A DNA stretch of 64,000 nucleotides from Mycolicibacterium crocinum. Lineage in GTDB: Bacteria; Actinomycetota; Actinomycetes; Mycobacteriales; Mycobacteriaceae. This document shows positions 17,942 through 26,900 of this stretch, piece after piece. Location of the stretch: positions 5,766,001-5,830,000 of the forward strand of contig NZ_CP092362.2 of NCBI RefSeq assembly GCF_022370635.2, given 5' to 3'. The stretch's first letter is position 1, and the number at the start of each line of letters is the position of its first letter. The position numbers and the translations under genes were made by a program. The notes under the pieces were generated by a model that was not told the DNA's origin, ran no database searches, and was given only the letters and a program-made list of their open reading frames with translations.

Positions 17942-19203
17942 GATCGGGTGTCCTCGATTCCGTAGAAGTCGCGGTAGAACTGCAAGTGCGGCCACAGGTC
18001 GTCGATGTCGAGTCCGTAGTCTTCGGCACGGTAGACATGTGGTTTGCGCGTGGCGATTCCGCGTTCGTCGACGAAGCGGCTCATCTTCGCCCGGTTGGGC
18101 CCGGTGAGCTCGATCCCGAAGTGGTCGTACATCTCGGTCACGCACGACAGCGGATCGGAGACCATCCGCTTCATCGAGAAGTCGATGAACCGGTCCGCGA
18201 GATGGCTGAATTGCCGACGCAATTCGACATTGCGCTTCAGCATTTTGGTGGTGCGCCATCGCATGAACCGACCGTGGTCGTGCCAGTCGGGAGAGTCTTC
18301 GGCCATGTGGAATACGGTGCCCGCCAGACTGCATCCCGACGCGACGATCTCGGTGGGCTCGCGATAGGTGGTGATGAAACGGGCGTCCGGGAACACCGCG
18401 AGGATGTTGTGGATGTTCTCCATGTGTGGCGGCGTCTTGAGCAACCAGCCTGTCGTCGGTCGCAGGCCGCCGCTCTGCATGTACTGCAGCAGCAATTTCT
18501 CTTCCTCGTACACCCACCGAAGGTCCTGCTCGGTCAGCCAGCGCGCATAACCCTGGCAGTTGAACATGACATGGAAGGTGTCGCTGTGAAATGCGTAGGC
18601 GTGCAACAGCGCACACTCCTGCGCTTCCCATGCTCCGACCGGGTGGGCGGCATCGAGGTTCGGCGCCAGCGTCATGATCTGTCGAATCTGTTTCTCGCTG
18701 CGGGCAATTCGCGGGTCACGGTCCATCGTCGCCGGGTCAAGGGGCGGGTGTAATTCGTCGCATTCCCAGGTCAGCGGATAACGAAAACCGCTGTCCTGGC
18801 TGAGAAGATGATGGGTGACGGTGGTGCCGGTGCGAGGCGCACCGACGATGAAGATCGGCCGTTCGATTGGCTCGTCGCGGATCTCGGGGTGCCGGCGGAG
18901 GTGCTCGGTGAGCAGCAACCGCTGGCGCAGCAGGTTCGTCAGGTGGGTACGGGCCAGGATCCGGCCGAAGCCGTTGAGCCGGTCCTCGTTTTCCAGTGAG
19001 TCGATCAGGTGCTCGAGGCCGGCTTCGAAGCGCGGGTCACCGAAATCGGTCAGTCCACCCGCAGCGCGACTCGCGCGGTTCGTCAACGCGTCCGCGCGCA
19101 ACGTCAGTGGCCGCGTTCGAACGCGCCGTGCCGTGCGATAGGCCAGATTCATCGCCCGGATCGGCATCGGCCTGGGCGGTGTCTCGATGGCGATGTCGAT
19201 CAC
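17938..19203 (-). CDS. Sulfotransferase family protein
   Basis: A 421-residue PAPS-dependent sulfotransferase-like enzyme. The phosphosulfate-binding loop is FIVGAPRTGTT near residue 118, and the 3'-phosphate region follows in the FITTYREPTEIVASG segment. LLKTPPHMENIHNILAVFPDA is typical of the Sulfotransfer_3 type in mycobacteria. No membrane segment was seen. It is the first gene of a two-gene unit with the DUF1254/1214 protein and divergent from a TetR gene 59 bases away, which may control it. The start is uncertain: the GTG used has GGGAGG abutting it; an ATG at 19167 is an alternative. Confidence 0.85.
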   Translation of the reverse strand: MIDIAIETPPRPMPIRAMNLAYRTARRVRTRPLTLRADALTNRASRAAGGLTDFGDPRFEAGLEHLIDSLENEDRLNGFGRILARTHLTNLLRQRLLLTEHLRRHPEIRDEPIERPIFIVGAPRTGTTVTHHLLSQDSGFRYPLTWECDELHPPLDPATMDRDPRIARSEKQIRQIMTLAPNLDAAHPVGAWEAQECALLHAYAFHSDTFHVMFNCQGYARWLTEQDLRWVYEEEKLLLQYMQSGGLRPTTGWLLKTPPHMENIHNILAVFPDARFITTYREPTEIVASGCSLAGTVFHMAEDSPDWHDHGRFMRWRTTKMLKRNVELRRQFSHLADRFIDFSMKRMVSDPLSCVTEMYDHFGIELTGPNRAKMSRFVDERGIATRKPHVYRAEDYGLDIDDLWPHLQFYRDFYGIEDTRS

Positions 19204-19262
19204 CTCCCGGCGCAGCGGGGTCGGTAGCCCCGAACGTCGAGTTACATTACGATCTTAACGAA

Positions 19263-19862
19263 ATGGAGTCAACGAAAAAGCAGCGTTCCACTCGGCCTCG
19301 CCAAGGGCGGCCGCGCGACAGTCGGATCGATGACGCCGTGCTTCGCGCCACGGTCGAACTCCTGGACGAGATCGGCTATGCGCGTTTGACCATTCCCCTG
19401 GTCGCCGCGCGCGCCGGCGCCACTCCGCCTGCGGTATACCGGCGTTTTCCGACCAAGGTGGAATTGGTCTACGAGGCGGTGTTTCCCACGCCACCCGAGG
19501 CCGATTTGCCGTTGACCGGTGATGTGGACACCGCGATTCGCGGTCTGCTGGTGGCCAGCATCGAACTGTTCGCCAGCCCCGCCGTGCACACCGCGATGTC
19601 CGGGCTGATGGCCGAGCTCCCCGCCGAGCCGGGCCTGTCCGCACGTCTACTCGGTCGACTACAGGGCAGTACCTACGTTCAGTTGCAGCGGTTCCTCGAC
19701 GAGGCCGCTGCCGCGGGGCGTACGGCCCCCGGTGTCGATGCCCGCCTCCTTCTCGACACGATCGGTGGCACCGTGATGATGGCGCTGGCCAACGAGCGCA
19801 CGCTCGATACGAACTGGGTGGATCAGGCGACCTCGCTGATCGTGACGGGGCTGGCGCGATGA
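19263..19862 (+). CDS. TetR-family transcriptional regulator
   Basis: A 199-residue repressor. The helix-turn-helix covers about residues 20-65 (DDAVLRATVELLDEIGYARLTIPLVAARAG, then TPPAVYRRFPTKVELV), followed by a helical ligand domain. It is divergent from the sulfotransferase gene and overlaps the F420-type monooxygenase gene by 4 bases (ATGA). Local control of both neighbours is likely. I saw no clean palindrome in the 59-base gap. Ligand unknown. Confidence 0.9.
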   Translation: MESTKKQRSTRPRQGRPRDSRIDDAVLRATVELLDEIGYARLTIPLVAARAGATPPAVYRRFPTKVELVYEAVFPTPPEADLPLTGDVDTAIRGLLVASIELFASPAVHTAMSGLMAELPAEPGLSARLLGRLQGSTYVQLQRFLDEAAAAGRTAPGVDARLLLDTIGGTVMMALANERTLDTNWVDQATSLIVTGLAR

Positions 19863-20911
19863 CGATGCAGGTAGTCACCTCTGCCCCCGCGGCGATGGGT
19901 CCCGGGGAGATCGGTCCATGGGCGGTCCGCGCGGAGCGGCTCGGGTTCGACGTCATCCACATTTCCGAGACGATCCACGATCCCTTCACCGTTGCCGCGT
20001 TGGCCCTGCAGCACACCAAGCGGGTGACGGTGCGGACCAGCATGGCACTCGCCTTTCCGCGCAGCCCGATGATCATCGCTTACGCGGCATGGGATTTGGC
20101 GAAGTTCTCCGGCGGCCGGTTCCACCTCGGCATCGCCTCACAGGTGCGCGGCAACATCGTCGGCCGGTTCTCGGCCCAGTGGTCAGAGCCGGTCGCCCGC
20201 CTGGCCGACTACATCCGGGCACTTCGGGCGATCTTCGCCTCCTTCCAGACCGGTGCCCCGCTGAATTATGTTGGGCCGCTTTACCGATTCGAGCGTCTGC
20301 AGCCGTACTTCAACCCAGGTCCGCTCGAGCATCCCGCTCCGCAGATCTGGACCGGTTCGGTGAACGCCCGAATGTGTGCGATGGCAGGGGAATTGGCAGA
20401 CGGCTTCGTCTGCCATCCGACGAACTCACACCCTGTCGTCCTGCGGTCACGCACCCTGCCCGCCCTGGCCGAGGGTGCGTCCCGTGCGGACCGCGCCGTG
20501 TCAGACCTGGCGGTCGTCGCCAATCCGCACGTCATGACCGCCGCCACCCGCGACGCCGTGGACGCGATCCGGGACCAACGGCGCTCGGAGCTCGCCTTCC
20601 TCTACAGCACGCCCGCCTACCGCAGGCAGCTGGAGGACTTCGGCCTGGCCACAGTCGGCGCCGCGCTGTCGGAGATGGCGCAGCGCTCCGAATGGGATGA
20701 TTTGCCAAGCATTCTCACCGACGAGGTGATGGACCGACTGGTTCCCCAGGGCACCTACGACGAGATCCCCGATGTGCTGCGCCAGTGGTATTCCGGGCTG
20801 TGCAGCGGGATCAACCTGCCGGTGCCGCCCGACGAGGCCGACGACGACCGCTTCGCCGCTCTGCTTGCGGCCTGCCGTCAGATCCCGGCCGCGGCACGCA
20901 ATTCCTCGTAG
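19859..20911 (+). CDS. LLM-class F420-dependent oxidoreductase
   Basis: A 350-residue luciferase-like TIM-barrel enzyme. Typical features: the opening with GPGEIGPWAVRAERLGFDVIHISET, LALQHTKRVTVRTSMALAFPRSP, FSGGRFHLGIASQVRGN, and the APQIWTGSVNARM region. Mycobacterial members of this group use F420. The substrate is unknown. Translationally coupled to the TetR gene. Its last 34 bases overlap the convergent acyltransferase gene. Confidence 0.88.
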   Translation: MTMQVVTSAPAAMGPGEIGPWAVRAERLGFDVIHISETIHDPFTVAALALQHTKRVTVRTSMALAFPRSPMIIAYAAWDLAKFSGGRFHLGIASQVRGNIVGRFSAQWSEPVARLADYIRALRAIFASFQTGAPLNYVGPLYRFERLQPYFNPGPLEHPAPQIWTGSVNARMCAMAGELADGFVCHPTNSHPVVLRSRTLPALAEGASRADRAVSDLAVVANPHVMTAATRDAVDAIRDQRRSELAFLYSTPAYRRQLEDFGLATVGAALSEMAQRSEWDDLPSILTDEVMDRLVPQGTYDEIPDVLRQWYSGLCSGINLPVPPDEADDDRFAALLAACRQIPAAARNSS

Positions 20912-22155
20912 GCTCGGTCTACGCAGCGCGCCAGTCTGGCGATGTCGGGCAGGGCATTCGGATCGGTGCAGAGTCCGATACCCATGTCTCCGGCACACGA
21001 GATGGCCGAGATCCGTAAGGCATGATGCGCAGCCGGTTCCGAGGACGAAAACAGGTGCGCGACCCGACGGCCGGCAACCTGAACCGGATCGCGCGGTCCT
21101 GGAACGTTGGAAATTGACAGGCAGAATTCCTGTGCGCTGCCGGCCAGGCGCCGGACCGCCGCTTCGAGACGCGGAACGCAGCCCAAAGCGTGAAACAGGT
21201 CGTACATCTCGTCGGCGTCGTCGAGGCGCTTGCGCTCCCGCGTCTCGGCACTGATCCGGTCGAGACGCGACAGCGGATCGGCTTCCGCTAGCGGAAGATC
21301 GATGTTGAGAAACGAATCCCGGTTACCAAGACCGGTTTCGCCGCGGTGATGCAGGCTCACCGGGATCTGAGCGCGCAGGTTCCGCGCCTCGGATTCCCCG
21401 AGCCAGCGCCGCAGGCCGCCGGCGATTACCGCGAGAAGAACGTCGTTGACGGTGGCCCGGTCGGGTCGCGACGCACCGATCGCTGTGAAGGCGGCCAGCG
21501 GGGCCACCGCGAACGCCAGCTCCCGCGCGACGGTGATGGGCCGGTCGAACGGCGAATGTCCACCGGGATGACCCAGCTCGCGCACCAGGGCCGAGGGCAT
21601 TCGCCACGCTTCTTCCACCGGCGTCAGTGGGACCGAATCATGATGACTCGGTCGGCTTTCCGCGACGGTCGGCTCTTGATGGGCATCGAAGAGCGCGGAG
21701 TTGAGGAAACGTACGCCGGCGATACCGTCGGCCATCGCGTGGTGAATGCGCGCCGCGATCGCCTCACGACCATCGGCCAGCGGCCCGATGAGGTCGAAGG
21801 TCCACAGCGGCCTACCGCGGTCGAGGTGCTTCGACATCAGCGCGCTGACAATGCGCCACAGGTCGGCTTGGCTCACACAGTTCGCGTCCGTGTGACGCCG
21901 GACGTGCTCGGCGATCTCGAAGTCGGTGGCAGGCACCCACCGCGGGGCTGGCCCCGTGGTGTCGACGCGCTGGGTCGCACGCGGCTGACTCGGTAGTCGT
22001 TCGGCCACTGAGGCCCGGAGCTCGTCGATGTCCAACGCAGCCACCCCGGGCTCCAAGATGACGAGCTTGAGAGTGTGTCCGGTGATCGACGCGGATTCCA
22101 CGCTCAGGATGTGCGCATCGTCGGCGGAGAGCGGTTCGGAGTCGTCGGGCCCCAC
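20878..22155 (-). CDS. Wax ester synthase/diacylglycerol acyltransferase (WS/DGAT)
   Basis: A 425-residue acyltransferase of the bacterial WS/DGAT family that transfers acyl-CoA to alcohols or diacylglycerol. The catalytic HHxxxDG motif is HHAMADG (138-144). SADDAHILSVES at the N-terminus and SISNVPGPRDPV near the C-terminus are family features. The GTG start lies 11 bases after the patatin gene stop, so the two lipid genes form one unit. The protein is slightly shorter than the usual 450-470 residues but shows no break. Confidence 0.9.
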   Translation of the reverse strand: MGPDDSEPLSADDAHILSVESASITGHTLKLVILEPGVAALDIDELRASVAERLPSQPRATQRVDTTGPAPRWVPATDFEIAEHVRRHTDANCVSQADLWRIVSALMSKHLDRGRPLWTFDLIGPLADGREAIAARIHHAMADGIAGVRFLNSALFDAHQEPTVAESRPSHHDSVPLTPVEEAWRMPSALVRELGHPGGHSPFDRPITVARELAFAVAPLAAFTAIGASRPDRATVNDVLLAVIAGGLRRWLGESEARNLRAQIPVSLHHRGETGLGNRDSFLNIDLPLAEADPLSRLDRISAETRERKRLDDADEMYDLFHALGCVPRLEAAVRRLAGSAQEFCLSISNVPGPRDPVQVAGRRVAHLFSSSEPAAHHALRISAISCAGDMGIGLCTDPNALPDIARLARCVDRAYEELRAAAGI

Positions 22156-22165
22156 CCGTGTCAGC

Positions 22166-23173
22166 CTAGGTGCGGAACCGTTGGATGTAGGCCCGCTCGT
22201 CCCAGGTCGACAGGAACGTCGTGGCGGCGTCATACCCTTCGGCATACAGGGCATCGATCTGTGGCTGCTTGATGTCGAAATCCAGCACGCCGACCTTCCT
22301 CGAATCGACCCGGATGGTCCTGGCACTCACCCACGGCAGGTTGAGGTACGCCTGGTCGCGGCCGACAAGGATCGTGGTGATGACGTCCTCGAGCAGACTC
22401 GGGCCGCCGAACAGCCGCAGCGGCGCCAGCGCGGGAATCACCTTGTCGTTGTGTTCGGGTAGGTCGGGCAGCAGCGTCACCCCGAGCGTCGGCCACCGGG
22501 GTTTCTTGCCGTCGCAGCGGTCCAGCGAGTCGATCGGGTAGTTCGACAACAGGCCGCCATCGACGAGCGTCGACTCGCGGCCCGTCGAGCTGGTCAGTGT
22601 GACGGGGCGGAAGAAGAACGGGATCGACATCGAGGCTCGCACCGCATCGGCGACCGGTTGCTCGTCCGGGTCCAGGCCGTAAACCCTGCGGTAGTCCCAC
22701 GGCAGGCGGACCAACTGGCCGGTCGTCACGTCGGCCGCGGTCACCACCAGCCGGTAGCGCTGTTCAGGGGGCAGTTCGTCGTCGTCGAGTCGCAAATCGC
22801 CGAACGTGGTGACCCCGAGTGCGCGCAGCTGGTCGGCGATGAAATCGTGCGCGTAGTCACCCCGGTAGATGCCGGTGCCCTGCAGGATCGCCCAGCCGGC
22901 GCCGAGCAGGGGCACGCGTTCCACGGGTCCGGGATCCAGGAACTTGCGGTAGTCGATGCTCAGCGTGAGCTCCCGGACGTCGTTCGGGGTCAGCTGATCG
23001 TTCTTGGCGGCGGCCGCCACTATCGAGCCGACGATCGACCCCGCCGAGGAGCCGGCGACGCGGTAGGCCCGATAGCCGGCCTCCATCAGCTTGACGACGG
23101 CACCGGCCAGGCCGATCCCCTTCACGCCACCGCCGGCCAGAACCAGGTCGACGGGCTTCGTGGTTGTGGCCAT
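22166..23173 (-). CDS. Patatin-like phospholipase
   Basis: A 335-residue lipid acyl hydrolase. It has the oxyanion glycine loop GGGVKG (14-19), the nucleophile elbow GSSAG with Ser43, and the dyad aspartate in DGGLLSNYP. Cytoplasmic, no signal peptide. It precedes the WS/DGAT gene by 10 bases, suggesting that one product releases and the other re-esterifies fatty acids. Reverse-strand neighbour of a tiny secreted protein gene. Confidence 0.92.
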   Translation of the reverse strand: MATTTKPVDLVLAGGGVKGIGLAGAVVKLMEAGYRAYRVAGSSAGSIVGSIVAAAAKNDQLTPNDVRELTLSIDYRKFLDPGPVERVPLLGAGWAILQGTGIYRGDYAHDFIADQLRALGVTTFGDLRLDDDELPPEQRYRLVVTAADVTTGQLVRLPWDYRRVYGLDPDEQPVADAVRASMSIPFFFRPVTLTSSTGRESTLVDGGLLSNYPIDSLDRCDGKKPRWPTLGVTLLPDLPEHNDKVIPALAPLRLFGGPSLLEDVITTILVGRDQAYLNLPWVSARTIRVDSRKVGVLDFDIKQPQIDALYAEGYDAATTFLSTWDERAYIQRFRT

Positions 23174-23196
23174 CGACCCATGCTAGGAGCCGCCGG

Positions 23197-23424
23197 TCAC
23201 CCGGCGTGGTGCCACTGGTGGTGATGGTGTTCGGGCGAGCCGGGTGCCGCGGGGTGTTGGCCGGGGAAGGTCTGGTGGCGGCCGGGCTGGCTCATGTTGG
23301 GACCGCCGTTGAACGAGCCGCTGTCGGCGACGGCGTCGGTAGCCGCACCGAAGGCGAACAGTGCCGAGCCCGCGGCCAGGGCGCTACCGGCGGCGAATCG
23401 CTTCATCCAAGTCATGGTGGTCAT
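23197..23424 (-). CDS. Tiny secreted His-rich protein (paralogue 2)
   Basis: A 75-residue precursor. The signal peptide (MKRFAAGSALA, hydrophobic core, cleavage after DAVA at 33) is followed by a mature part of about 42 residues with 8 His: GGPNMSQPGRHQTFPGQH, then HHHHQWHHAG at the end. It shares its motif order with the protein encoded at 16395-16640. No Cys. Likely exported and metal-binding; function unknown. The start could also be Met4 or Met7. Confidence 0.72.
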   Translation of the reverse strand: MTTMTWMKRFAAGSALAAGSALFAFGAATDAVADSGSFNGGPNMSQPGRHQTFPGQHPAAPGSPEHHHHQWHHAG

Positions 23425-23507
23425 GGGGTTCCTCTGGGTCGTCGTTGACTATGTCGTGGCCCTTGCGTTTCGCCAGTGCATTAACGGTCTCGCATCCGAG
23501 GGTCGGT

Positions 23508-23570
23508 GTCTGTCGGGCAGCCGGTGGATCACGGGGCGGAGGCGAGCGTCCCCCGATCGGTGGACACCGC
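23508..23570 (-). promoter_or_regulatory. Conserved upstream element of the His-rich secreted gene 2
   Basis: The partner of 16717-16779: same 63-base length, same GTCTGTCGGG start and same CGATCGGTGGACACCGC end, with a diverged middle. It lies 84 bases upstream of the His-rich gene. It also sits between that gene and the divergent small secreted gene at 23692, so it might serve both. Confidence 0.58.
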
Positions 23571-23691
23571 TCAATTCCTGCCAACCGCCGATCATCTGCT
23601 GCCAGTGGAATTACCGCGCCCCTACCCGGTGTTGAGACAGTCAGCGGCCCGGAAACCCCACACCGGACGCAGATGAAGAAGAGGGAATGAC

Positions 23692-23859
23692 ATGAAGAAG
23701 TACGCAATCACCACAGCGATCGCAGGCGCGATGACCGCCGCCGTCCTCGGCCTTGCCGGACCCGCGCAGGCCGACCTCGGTCACAACGACTGGGTCAACA
23801 ACATGGGCCCGACGGCGACCGCGCCGCACGTAGACACAACGGTCCACGGAAGCCGTTGA
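23692..23859 (+). CDS. Tiny secreted protein, divergent from the His-rich gene
   Basis: A 55-residue precursor. MKKYAITTAIAG plus a hydrophobic core ends in GPAQA (cleavage after 27). The mature 28 residues are DLGHNDWVNNMGPTATAPH and VDTTVHGSR. The NMGP and scattered His recall the neighbouring GPNM His-rich proteins, but the resemblance is weak. A GAGGGA lies upstream of the ATG and a strong terminator follows 16 bases after the stop, both supporting a real gene. Confidence 0.75.
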   Translation: MKKYAITTAIAGAMTAAVLGLAGPAQADLGHNDWVNNMGPTATAPHVDTTVHGSR

Positions 23860-23875
23860 TCGTCAACGAACTCCA

Positions 23876-23902
23876 GAGGGGCACCCGATTCGGGTGCCCC
23901 TC
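23876..23902. terminator. Rho-independent-type terminator
   Basis: A 12-base perfect stem (GAGGGGCACCCG with its complement) and a 3-base loop, followed on the plus strand by TTTCGTTG. It closes the small secreted gene and probably also hrpA coming the other way. Confidence 0.9.
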
Positions 23903-23910
23903 TTTCGTTG

Positions 23911-26900
23911 TCAGGCCAGGACCGCGTCGATCGCGCGGTAGATGCGTTGCTCGCTGACCGGGCGTGGGGTGCCCAGCTGCTGAGCCCACAGGCTGACACG
24001 AAACTCTTCGATCTGCCACCCGATGTCGCGCACATCGGAGGCCGCCGCGCGGGTGGGCGAAAGTGCGTGCAGCAGTTCGGAGTAGGCGTCCTCGACGGCG
24101 TGCACCCGTTGCATGCGCTCGCGGTCGGCCTGCGGGGCCTGGGACAGCCGGTCCAGGCGTCGGCTGATCGCCGTCAGGTAGCGGGTCAGGTCGGCCAGCC
24201 GCCCGGCCCCGGTGGAGGTGACGAACGGTGTCGCGACCAGTCCCGCCAGCTGCGCGCGAATGTCGGCGACCGCATCGGCCTGCGCCGCAGGCGGCTTGTC
24301 GGGCAGGGCGAGCTGCACCTCGTGCACGGCGGCGAGAACCTTCTGTACCCGGCTCACGATTTCGCGGGTCGTCGACGGCAGCGCCGAGGCCACCCGGTCT
24401 CGCAGCGCAGCGAAATCGGCCTTGGTCCAGACCGGTTGCGCGGCCAGCACATCGACGGCCGCATCGGCGCAATCGTCCAGAAGCGCGGCCAACGAGCCGT
24501 CGGGGTTGGCTCCCAATACCAGTCGGGTTCGCGGATCCAGGCTCTTCTCCACCGATTTCACCGGCGACGGCACCGCCAGACGCAGCAGCCGCCTTGTGCC
24601 CGCTCGCATCGCGGCGTCCCGTTCGGCCTCGGTGGCGAAGACCCGTACATCCACGCCAGTGCCGGCATCGACCAATGCCGGGTAGCCACGCACGAGGTGA
24701 CCGCCCACGGTTCGCTCGACGCCGGCCGGTAACCGGTCGAGGTCGTCGGGCCAGGCGCGCAGCCCTTTTCGTTCCAGATCGCTGGCCACCGCGTCGGCCA
24801 CCGCCTTGCGGGCGGACCCGGCGAGCTGACGCTGCAGCACATCGAGGTCCTTCCCACGGGCCACCTCGGCTCCGTCCGGTCCCTCGACGGCGAAGGTCAC
24901 CCGCAGGTGCGCGGGCAGTTTGTCCAGATCGAAGGCGGTGATTGGCACCAGAATCCCACTGCGGCGGTGTAATTCACGCTGCAGCGCTTCCAGTAGCGGT
25001 TCGCGGCCAACCTGGATGTCGGCGAGTACCGCCCGTGCGGTGTCAGGAGCAGGAACGAAATTGCGCCGCAGGTCTTTGGGCAAGGACTTGATCAGCGCGG
25101 TCACCAGTTCCTCGCGCAATGCCGGTACCTGCCAGCCGAATTCGTCGCCGCCGAGCCGGGCCAGCACTTCGACCGGAATGTGTACCGTCACCCCGTCGTC
25201 GGCGGCGCCGGGCTCGAACCGGTAGGTCAGCGGTAGCGACAGGTCGCCGGCCTGCCAGTTGTCCGGCCGTTCGGCGGCGTCATCGACGCGGAGCAGGTCG
25301 TCGCGCGTGAAGGTCAGCAGGTCGGGGGTTTTGTGCCGCTGCTTCTTCCACCAGCCGTCGAAATGACGGGCGGACACCACCTGCGGCGGAATCCTGCTGT
25401 TGTACCAGGCGTAGATCTCGTCGTCGTCGACCAGCAGGTCGCGCCGGCGGGCGCGCTCCTCCAGCTCGGCCAGTTCCGCCCGCAGCCGCGCGTTGTCGGC
25501 GAAGAAGTGGTGGCGGGTCTGCCACTCCCCCTGAACCAGCGCATGCCTGATGAACAGCTCGCGGGACGCGGTCGGGTCGACGGTGGCATAGCCCACCCGT
25601 CGGCGCGGTACGAGCGGAAGTCCGTAGAGCGTCACCCGTTCGAAGGCCATCACGGCACCGCGTTTAGCGTCCCAGTGCGGCTCGCTGTAGCTGCGCTGCA
25701 CCAAATGTCCGGCCACCCGCTCGACCATCTCGGGTTCGACGCGGGCGGCGATGCGGCCGTAGAGGCGGCTGGTCTCCACGAGGTCGGCGACCACCAGCCA
25801 GCGTGGCGGCCGTTTGGTCAGCACCGACCCGGGAGCCAACACGAATCGGGAGTTGCGCGCACCGGTGTACTCGCGCGAATCCCCCTCCCGCAGACCGATA
25901 TGCGAGAGCAGGCCGGCAACCAGGGCCGCGTGCACACGTGCCGGATCGGCCGGCTCTGGGTCGTCGGATTCCCGGATACCGATATCGCGGGCGATGCTGC
26001 GCAGCTGTCCGGTCAGGTCCTGCCACTCCCGGATGCGTAGGTAGTGCAGAAACTCCTCGCGGCACATGCGCCGGAACGCGTTGCCGGAACGGGCTTTTCG
26101 CTCTTCCCGGAGGTACCGCCACAGGTTCAGGAACGATACGAAGTCCGAATGCTCGTCGGCGAACCGCGCATGCTTCTGCCGCGCCGCTTCTTCATGGTCC
26201 GACGGTCGCTCACGAGGGTCAGGTATCGACAGCGCGGCGGCGAGCACCAGCACCTCGCGCACGCAGCCTTCGGTGTCGGCCTGCACGATCATGCGCGCCA
26301 GCCGCGGATCCACCGGCAACTGCGCGAGCCGGCGGCCGATATCGGTGATGGCCCCGCTCGCGTCAAAGGCGCCGAGTTCCTGCAGCAGTTGAACACCGTC
26401 GCGGATGCTGCGCTGCTCGGGCGGGTCGAGAAACGGAAAGCTCTCGATGTCGCCGAGTTGCAGCGCCGCCATTTGGAGGATCACCGCCGCCAGGTTGGTG
26501 CGCAGAATCTCCGGATCGGTGTAGCGGGGACGACCCGCGAAGTCCTCCTCGGAGTACAACCGGATGCACACCCCGGGTGCGGTACGCCCGGAGCGGCCGG
26601 CCCGCTGCGCGGCCGAGGCCTGCGAGATCGGCTCGATCGGCAGCCGCTGCACCTTGGTGCGCCTGCTGTAGCGGGATATCCGCGCGGTCCCCGGATCAAC
26701 GACGTAGCGGATGCCCGGCACGGTCAGTGACGTCTCGGCGACATTGGTGGCCAACACGATTCGTCGACCGGTCCGCGATGGCTGGAACACCCGCTGCTGC
26801 TCGGCCGTCGGCAGCCGCGCATACAGCGGAAGCACCTCGGTGTTCTTCAGGTCCCGCAGGGCCTCAGCCGTGTCCCGGATTTCTCGTTCACCGGACAGGA

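Noticed and set aside
19204-19262. TetR operator between the sulfotransferase and TetR genes
   Set aside because: I looked for a palindrome and found only weak partial symmetry around ATTACGATCTTAACG.
24228-24941. Arg/Pro-rich plus-strand frame inside hrpA
   Set aside because: Off-frame translation of a conserved helicase; no support.
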